64,000 nucleotides of DNA from contig NZ_FODV01000013.1 of the NCBI RefSeq assembly GCF_900110465.1, forward strand, positions 54,327 through 118,326, read 5' to 3'. The DNA comes from Halogranum amylolyticum (lineage in GTDB: Archaea > Halobacteriota > Halobacteria > Halobacteriales > Haloferacaceae). Positions 59,338-64,000 of this stretch are shown here, piece by piece. The notes under the pieces were generated by a model. The model saw only the letters and a list, made by a program, of their open reading frames with translations. It made no database searches and had not been told where the DNA came from. Each line of letters begins with the position of its first letter. Within the stretch, counting starts at the first letter, position 1. Position numbers and translations under genes: made by a program.

Positions 59338-61998
59338 ATGGGTGACAACGACAACCACTTATCGGCACGGACGACCCGTCGACGCCTCCTCCGAGGAACC
59401 GCCGTCGGAGCGGTGCTGTCGCAAGTTCCACTCGCTGGCTCTGCCGTCGCAGCGACTCGCTCGGAGTCGTCTTCGGACGCAGACGTCGAAGCGGAACCGG
59501 AAGCAACGGAGACGACGAGCGTCGGAGCGCCAGCCCTGTCGGTGGCCGACCGTCTAGCCGACCGTCGATACGTCGCCACCGGAACACGTGGGTACGTCGT
59601 CGGTACCGAATCCGGCGGATTCCCACCGATGGGGTGGCACATCCAAGGCGAGATGGGCGGTGTCTGGACGCCACCGCTGAAACTCCTCGACGGCATCTGG
59701 TTCGGTGTCGACGGGGAGTGGCTCGACGACGCGACCAGTTTTACCTCCGGATACGGCCACGTCACGATGACGTTCGAACACGACGACCTGACGGTCGAAC
59801 GGGCCGACTTCGTCCCCGACGGACGCCGTGGTGCGCTGTTCGGTCTCCGGTTCGACAGCGACGAGGACCGGACGGTGACGTTGACCGTCGACGCGCAGTC
59901 GGAGCTGATGAGCGCCTATCCGTGGGGGTGGACGACGCCGAGTCAGGAGACGTTCAACCTCGACGACGAGGTGTCTGTCGACGGTCGACGGTTGGTGTTC
60001 CGCGAGACGGGGACACCACCCGTAGAGAACGCGACCGAACACGACTGGGCAGCAGTCGTCGGTTCGTCGACCCACCCGACGGCACACGAGATGGACGGAG
60101 AGTTCCGCGGACCCGAGGAAGCCTATGACTCGGCGTTCGACTCGGGCGTCGGCGGGCGTCTCACGTACGAAGTCGACGTCTCGGGCGACGAACTGACGAC
60201 CGTCTGGATCGGCGTCGCCGGCTCCGAAACCGGCCCCGAGACTGCACACGACGAACTCGATGCACTCTTGAACGAACCGGAGGAGGCCCTCGAAAAGAAG
60301 GTCGAATCCCGACTAACACGACAGGAACGGACACGACTCGACCTCCCGGATACCCGTCTCCAGCGGTCGATCGACTGGAGCAAGCAGAATCTCGCGGATT
60401 CACGGCAGGTCGCGACAGATCTGATGCTGCGGGATACGGACGAGGGAAGCGCGTACCCCGAACCCGCAGGCCGTCTCGACCGGGTTCGGTTTCTCGGTGC
60501 GGGGTTCCCCGACTACCAGTGGCTGTTCGGTACCGACGGCGAGTACACGGCCTACGCGAGCGTGGCCGTTGGACAGTTCGAACCCATCAAGGACCACCTC
60601 GAGGCACTCAAGGAGGCAAGCGAGATACTCAACGACGGTTCCGGGAAGGTCGTCCACGAGATTGTCACCGAGGGCTCCATGTACTTCGGTGCCAACGACG
60701 ACCCCGGTAACACCGACGAGACGGTGAAATTCCCGAGTGCCGTCGCCCTCCTCTGGCGGTGGACGGGCGACGACGAGTTCCGCGACGAGATGTACGACTT
60801 CACGAGGCGGAACATGGAGTACGTCTTCGAGAATCTCGACGAAGACGACGACGGCTGGCTGGAAGGCCACGGCAACGTCGAGCGCGAGGGGATGGGCGAC
60901 GAGAAACTCGACGTCGCCGTCTACACCATCCGCGGTCTCTACGACCTCGCGGAGATGGCTCGCAGCAAAGGAGACGGTCGGACGCTCTCGTGGGCCCAGC
61001 GGAAGGCGGACCAACTCCGCCGGACGTTCGAGGACGCGTGGTGGATCCCAGAGATATCCCAGCACGCGGGATCGCTCACGAACCCCGACGAGAGTCGAGT
61101 GTACCAACGTCACTGGATCGGTGTCACGCCGATGGAGGTCGAAATCCGCCGAAACGGGCAGCCGCACCTCGGTCTGACGGCGCCCGACAACGCCGACGCA
61201 GCGCTCGATCTGAGAGAGACGACGTGTTACAGTGGCGTCGGTGACGACGAGGAGGTCGACCACCGGACCAACGAAGGGCTGTACCATACGGGCGCGCCGG
61301 GTTGTGACCGCACGACGTTCGCGGGGACGAAAGACAGTACGGAAAAACAGATATTCACGCTCAACACCGCGATCATGGCCGTCGGAGAGGGGAACTACGG
61401 TCGACTCGGTCGAGACCAGCAGGGTCGCTATCTCGACGCGAACGCGAAGCTCCAGCTCCCCGTTCCGGACGAACAGCCCGGCGCGATGCCGGAGATCGCT
61501 CCCTCGCCGGCGTACGGGCGGTCGCTCGACTTACCGATGACCGAACGGGCGATGGTGCTGCAGGCGTGGGGTGCGTACGGTACCGTCTGGCCCGTTGTCC
61601 ACCAGCATCTCGGTGTCCGTCCGGACATGGGCCGTCGTCGCCTCGAAGTCGTCCCTCACCTCCCCGACCGCTGGCCGGAGGCGAGCGTCGAGAACCTCCG
61701 CGTCGGTGACGGAAGCGTCGCCGTCTCGGCCGAGTCGCCCGACCAGACCGACGAGACCACTGGTCAGACCAACGACTCATCCGACTACACGTACGAGACG
61801 ACCGTGACGCCCAACGTCTCGCTCCGACAACTCGTCCTCGGTCACGTCGTTCCCGTCGGCGAGTCGGTCTCGTCGGTTACACTGAACGGCGAGGAGGCGG
61901 AGTACGACTGTCGTCGAACGAATCGCGGTCGAGAGCTCCGCGTCGAGGCCGATACGGCGGGCACACAACGGCTCGTCGTGAAGACGGTCGACTGCTGA
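59338..61998 (+). CDS. Secreted glycoside hydrolase, six-hairpin superfamily (Tat substrate)
   Basis: An 886-residue protein. Tat signal: TTRRRLLRGTAVGAVLSQV followed by SAVAATRS. An N-terminal beta-sandwich spans about residues 60-320 and an (alpha/alpha)6 barrel about 330-760 (RSIDWSKQNLADS, RFLGAGFPDYQWLFGTDGEY, AVALLWRWTGDDEF, DDGWLEGHGNVEREGMGDEK, TLNTAIMAVGEGNYGRLGRD), with a C-terminal beta-domain. The layout is that of amylo-alpha-1,6-glucosidase-like and GH15-like families. Likely degrades an external alpha-glucan or other polysaccharide; the specificity cannot be read. Acidic surface suits high salt. Confidence 0.85.
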   Translation: MGDNDNHLSARTTRRRLLRGTAVGAVLSQVPLAGSAVAATRSESSSDADVEAEPEATETTSVGAPALSVADRLADRRYVATGTRGYVVGTESGGFPPMGWHIQGEMGGVWTPPLKLLDGIWFGVDGEWLDDATSFTSGYGHVTMTFEHDDLTVERADFVPDGRRGALFGLRFDSDEDRTVTLTVDAQSELMSAYPWGWTTPSQETFNLDDEVSVDGRRLVFRETGTPPVENATEHDWAAVVGSSTHPTAHEMDGEFRGPEEAYDSAFDSGVGGRLTYEVDVSGDELTTVWIGVAGSETGPETAHDELDALLNEPEEALEKKVESRLTRQERTRLDLPDTRLQRSIDWSKQNLADSRQVATDLMLRDTDEGSAYPEPAGRLDRVRFLGAGFPDYQWLFGTDGEYTAYASVAVGQFEPIKDHLEALKEASEILNDGSGKVVHEIVTEGSMYFGANDDPGNTDETVKFPSAVALLWRWTGDDEFRDEMYDFTRRNMEYVFENLDEDDDGWLEGHGNVEREGMGDEKLDVAVYTIRGLYDLAEMARSKGDGRTLSWAQRKADQLRRTFEDAWWIPEISQHAGSLTNPDESRVYQRHWIGVTPMEVEIRRNGQPHLGLTAPDNADAALDLRETTCYSGVGDDEEVDHRTNEGLYHTGAPGCDRTTFAGTKDSTEKQIFTLNTAIMAVGEGNYGRLGRDQQGRYLDANAKLQLPVPDEQPGAMPEIAPSPAYGRSLDLPMTERAMVLQAWGAYGTVWPVVHQHLGVRPDMGRRRLEVVPHLPDRWPEASVENLRVGDGSVAVSAESPDQTDETTGQTNDSSDYTYETTVTPNVSLRQLVLGHVVPVGESVSSVTLNGEEAEYDCRRTNRGRELRVEADTAGTQRLVVKTVDC

Positions 61999-62185
61999 GA
62001 CGGTCCGGTGCTGCCGCCGTCTCGCATTGCTCACCGTAGTTCTCGTCTCACACCGTTAACCGTGGTTCTCGTCTCGTATCGTCCACTGTTGTTCCCGCCT
62101 CGTATCGTCCATCGAAATCCCAGAGAGGACACCGACGGACTGCTGCTAGCCAAACCGTTATCCTTCGCAGTCTCCGAACCTCGAT

Positions 62186-63214
62186 ATGGAACTCTCTGTC
62201 GTCGACCTCTCTCCCGTTCCGGACGACGGTACTGCGACCGACGCCTACGCGAACACTGTCGAAGCGGCGCGACAGGCGGAACGACTCGGCTACTCTCGGT
62301 TCTGGGTCGCCGAACACCACGGGATGGCAGACACACTCGCGGGTACGACGCCCGAAGTGCTGCTCGGCCATCTCGCCGCCGAGACCGACTCGATCCGACT
62401 CGGTTCCGGTGCGGTGCTCCTCAACCACTACAGTCCGTTCAAGGTCGCAGAGCAGTTCGGTGCGCTTGACGCGCTCGCACCCGGCCGTATCGACGCGGGT
62501 CTCGGTCGAGCGAACGGGTCGCCCGCAGCGGATCAGGCGCTTGGAACGAAGCGACACGTCCAGAACCCCGACGAGGACCACGAGGAGAAGATCGAGAGTG
62601 TCGTCAACCATCTCTACGACGACTACCCCGACGAGCACGCCTACAGCGACCTCCAGATCCCTCGCTCGGGCGCGGCGGAACCGATCCCGTGGGCGCTCGG
62701 GTCGAGCCCGTCCAGCGCGACTATCGCAGCGAAGCTCGGCCTGCGGTACTGCTTCGCGGCGTTCATCCGACCGCAGTTCGCCGCACACTCCTTCCAGGAG
62801 TATCGCGACCAGTTCTCTCCCTCACAGTTGGCCGGCAGCGTCGACGAACCGCAGGGGATTCTCGCGGTGAACGCCGTCTGTGCCGAGACCGACGAGGAAG
62901 CAGCGCGACTCCGAGCGGTCGCCGAAGCGTCGTACAAGCGGATGCGACGCGGCGTCGTCGGCACGACGCCCTCCGTCGAGGAGGCGATCGACGAACTCGG
63001 CGGCGTCCCCGACCCTACGCCCGCGACGCTCGACGCCGACGAGTGGCCGCGCGCGGTCTCCGGGAGTCCGGAGACACTCGCCGGACTGCTGAAGCAACTC
63101 GCCGACCGGGTCGGCGTCGACGAGGTGATGATCCAACACGTCGTCGGGAACCACGACGACGCGCTTCGCTCTCACGAACTTCTCGCCGAGGGCGTCGGCC
63201 TCACGCCGCGTTGA
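62186..63214 (+). CDS. LLM-class flavin-dependent oxidoreductase (MsnO8-like)
   Basis: A 342-residue bacterial-luciferase-like monooxygenase. Typical segments are YSRFWVAEHHGMADTLAGTT near residue 40, IRLGSGAVLLNHYSPFKVAE and GALDALAPGRIDAGLGRANG, which define the MsnO8 subgroup. It uses reduced flavin (FMN or F420) to oxidise an unknown substrate. ATG start. It follows the glycosidase gene after about 190 bp containing imperfect repeats of GTTCTCGTCTC and CTCGTATCGTCCA (about 62039-62113). Confidence 0.9.
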   Translation: MELSVVDLSPVPDDGTATDAYANTVEAARQAERLGYSRFWVAEHHGMADTLAGTTPEVLLGHLAAETDSIRLGSGAVLLNHYSPFKVAEQFGALDALAPGRIDAGLGRANGSPAADQALGTKRHVQNPDEDHEEKIESVVNHLYDDYPDEHAYSDLQIPRSGAAEPIPWALGSSPSSATIAAKLGLRYCFAAFIRPQFAAHSFQEYRDQFSPSQLAGSVDEPQGILAVNAVCAETDEEAARLRAVAEASYKRMRRGVVGTTPSVEEAIDELGGVPDPTPATLDADEWPRAVSGSPETLAGLLKQLADRVGVDEVMIQHVVGNHDDALRSHELLAEGVGLTPR

Positions 63215-63361
63215 CGCTCCTTCTCCGGCGTCTCTCAACCTGAGCTCTCGCCACGACGACCTTCGGCTCTCACCACGGCAGTCTTCGGTGGTGCTGTCGC
63301 TCTCGGCTCCGATGAGTTCCGCAAAAAAACCGCATTACCGAGTGTCGCTGTGCCGTCAGCT

Positions 63362-64000
63362 CTAGGAGAGACTGACCTGCACCTGGCTCGACGAGGCCGA
63401 CTGACTCTGGCTCTGGTCGTTGTCCTCGCCATCCTGGCTCTGCTCGGCGGACTGTTCGCTGTCCTGCTCTTGGCTCTGCTCGACGTCGTCACCCTGAGCG
63501 GTCTGGCTGGCTTCGACCGATGCCTCCTGCTCCTGGCTCTGATCGTTGTCTTCGCCGTCCTGGTCCTGCTCTGCGTCCTGTTCGACGTCCTGCTCCTGGT
63601 CCTGCTCGACGTCGTCACCCTGGGCCGCCTGGCTGGCGTCAGCCGAAGCGTCCTGGTCCTGCGTCTGGTCGTTGTCCTCGCCCTCCTGGTCCTGCTCTGC
63701 GTCCTGCTCTACGCCCTGTGACTGTTCCTGGTCGGTGTCGTCACCGGTGGCGATCTGCTCGGCGGACTCGGTGGCTTCCTGGCTCTGCTCCTGGTCGTTG
63801 TCCTCGCCGTCCTGCTCTTGGTCTTCGTCCTGCTTGACGCTCTGTCGCTGTTCTTGGTCGCTGTCCTCACCGTCTTGGCTCTGGAGCGCGTCCTGTTCGG
63901 AGTCGGCGTCCTGCGACTGGTCGTTGTGTTCACCGTTCTGCTTTTCGTTCTGGTCCTGGACGGACTGCGAGCGCTGCTTCTGGTCGTTGTCCTCGCCGAA
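63362..64000 (-). CDS. Gln/Asp/Glu-rich repeat protein (partial)
   Basis: The C-terminal 212 residues of a protein whose start lies beyond the right edge. It is almost entirely Q, D, E, S, N and A, built on the recurring word GEDNDQ (with GEDSDQ and GEHNDQ variants, about seven occurrences at irregular 20-40-residue spacing) linked by EQDQEQD-like segments, and ends SSSQVQVSLS. No fold is expected; it should be a very acidic, hydrated, disordered chain, perhaps exported. The opposite strand is open as a Leu/Val-rich frame only because of the biased codons. Confidence 0.7.
   Translation of the reverse strand, partial: FGEDNDQKQRSQSVQDQNEKQNGEHNDQSQDADSEQDALQSQDGEDSDQEQRQSVKQDEDQEQDGEDNDQEQSQEATESAEQIATGDDTDQEQSQGVEQDAEQDQEGEDNDQTQDQDASADASQAAQGDDVEQDQEQDVEQDAEQDQDGEDNDQSQEQEASVEASQTAQGDDVEQSQEQDSEQSAEQSQDGEDNDQSQSQSASSSQVQVSLS

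Noticed and set aside
60400..61287. Leftward 295-codon frame
   Set aside because: Antisense to the six-hairpin glycosidase gene, whose frame is continuous with a Tat signal and barrel motifs.
63350..63721. Rightward 123-codon Leu/Val-rich frame resembling a membrane protein
   Set aside because: It is the antisense of the Gln/Asp/Glu-rich repeat gene; CAG/GAC/GAG codons read backwards give CTG, GTC and CTC. The leftward frame has the repeat pattern and runs to the edge.

Overview
The window looks like haloarchaeal (class Halobacteria) DNA. It is GC-rich, the proteins are rich in Asp and Glu, several exported proteins carry twin-arginine signals, many genes start close to a TATA-like box with almost no leader, and families typical of haloarchaea are present (PhaE/PhaC, an Orc1/Cdc6 gene beside ORB repeats, decayed haloarchaeal insertion sequences). 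The mix of catabolic operons, broken genes, mobile-element debris and a complete replication origin suggests a large secondary replicon or an integrated one, but the window alone cannot decide this.

Layout. 1-12.2 kb: a sugar ABC transporter (left edge cut) and an acid-sugar catabolic cluster with SDR and zinc dehydrogenases, a LarA-like racemase/epimerase, a four-carbon acid sugar kinase, a PdxA-type dehydrogenase, a cyclase-family hydrolase, a DeoR-type regulator and a class I aldolase. 12.2-14.7 kb: an AT-rich patch with a dead IS6-type transposase, paired palindromes and a DHDPS/KDG-aldolase-family gene that abuts a DUF1214 gene fragment. 14.8-18 kb: three small membrane proteins, IS200/IS605-like end debris, a DUF6884-like gene and a GIY-YIG-like gene with one nonsense codon. 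18-20.7 kb: polyhydroxyalkanoate genes (CBS-MaoC hydratase, PhaE, PhaC). 21-27.8 kb: a complete bacterial-type operon for an N-type (probably Na+-translocating) F-ATPase in the order D-C-Q-B-E-F-A-G. Haloarchaea normally make ATP with an A-type enzyme, so this is the most striking system here.

28-43.3 kb: an Lrp-type regulator, a class III aminotransferase, biotin carboxylase, biotin carrier, PxpA/PxpB/PxpC, and a form II CO-dehydrogenase-like molybdenum hydroxylase with its CoxG/CoxD/CoxE maturation factors. I read this as one pathway: an N-heterocycle is hydroxylated to a lactam or cyclic amide, which is opened by a biotin-dependent four-part carboxylase plus PxpA, and the resulting amino compound is transaminated. 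43.3-55.7 kb: a worn accessory region with an AT-rich amidase, a relic origin (Orc1 C-terminal fragment plus ORB-like repeats), a winged-helix regulator with a clear operator, an HxlR-controlled SDR/DoxX/VOC operon in which doxX is deleted internally, an IS630 element inside a 50-nt hairpin element, a second 47-nt copy of that element inside a GNAT fragment, TetR genes, and a secreted beta-helix protein. 55.7-59.1 kb: an SDR gene, then a replication origin with oppositely oriented ORB arrays around an AT-rich unwinding region, the orc1/cdc6 gene, and 18-bp tandem repeats. 59.3-64 kb: a secreted six-hairpin glycosidase, a luciferase-like oxidoreductase and the C-terminal part of a Gln/Asp/Glu-rich repeat protein running off the right edge.
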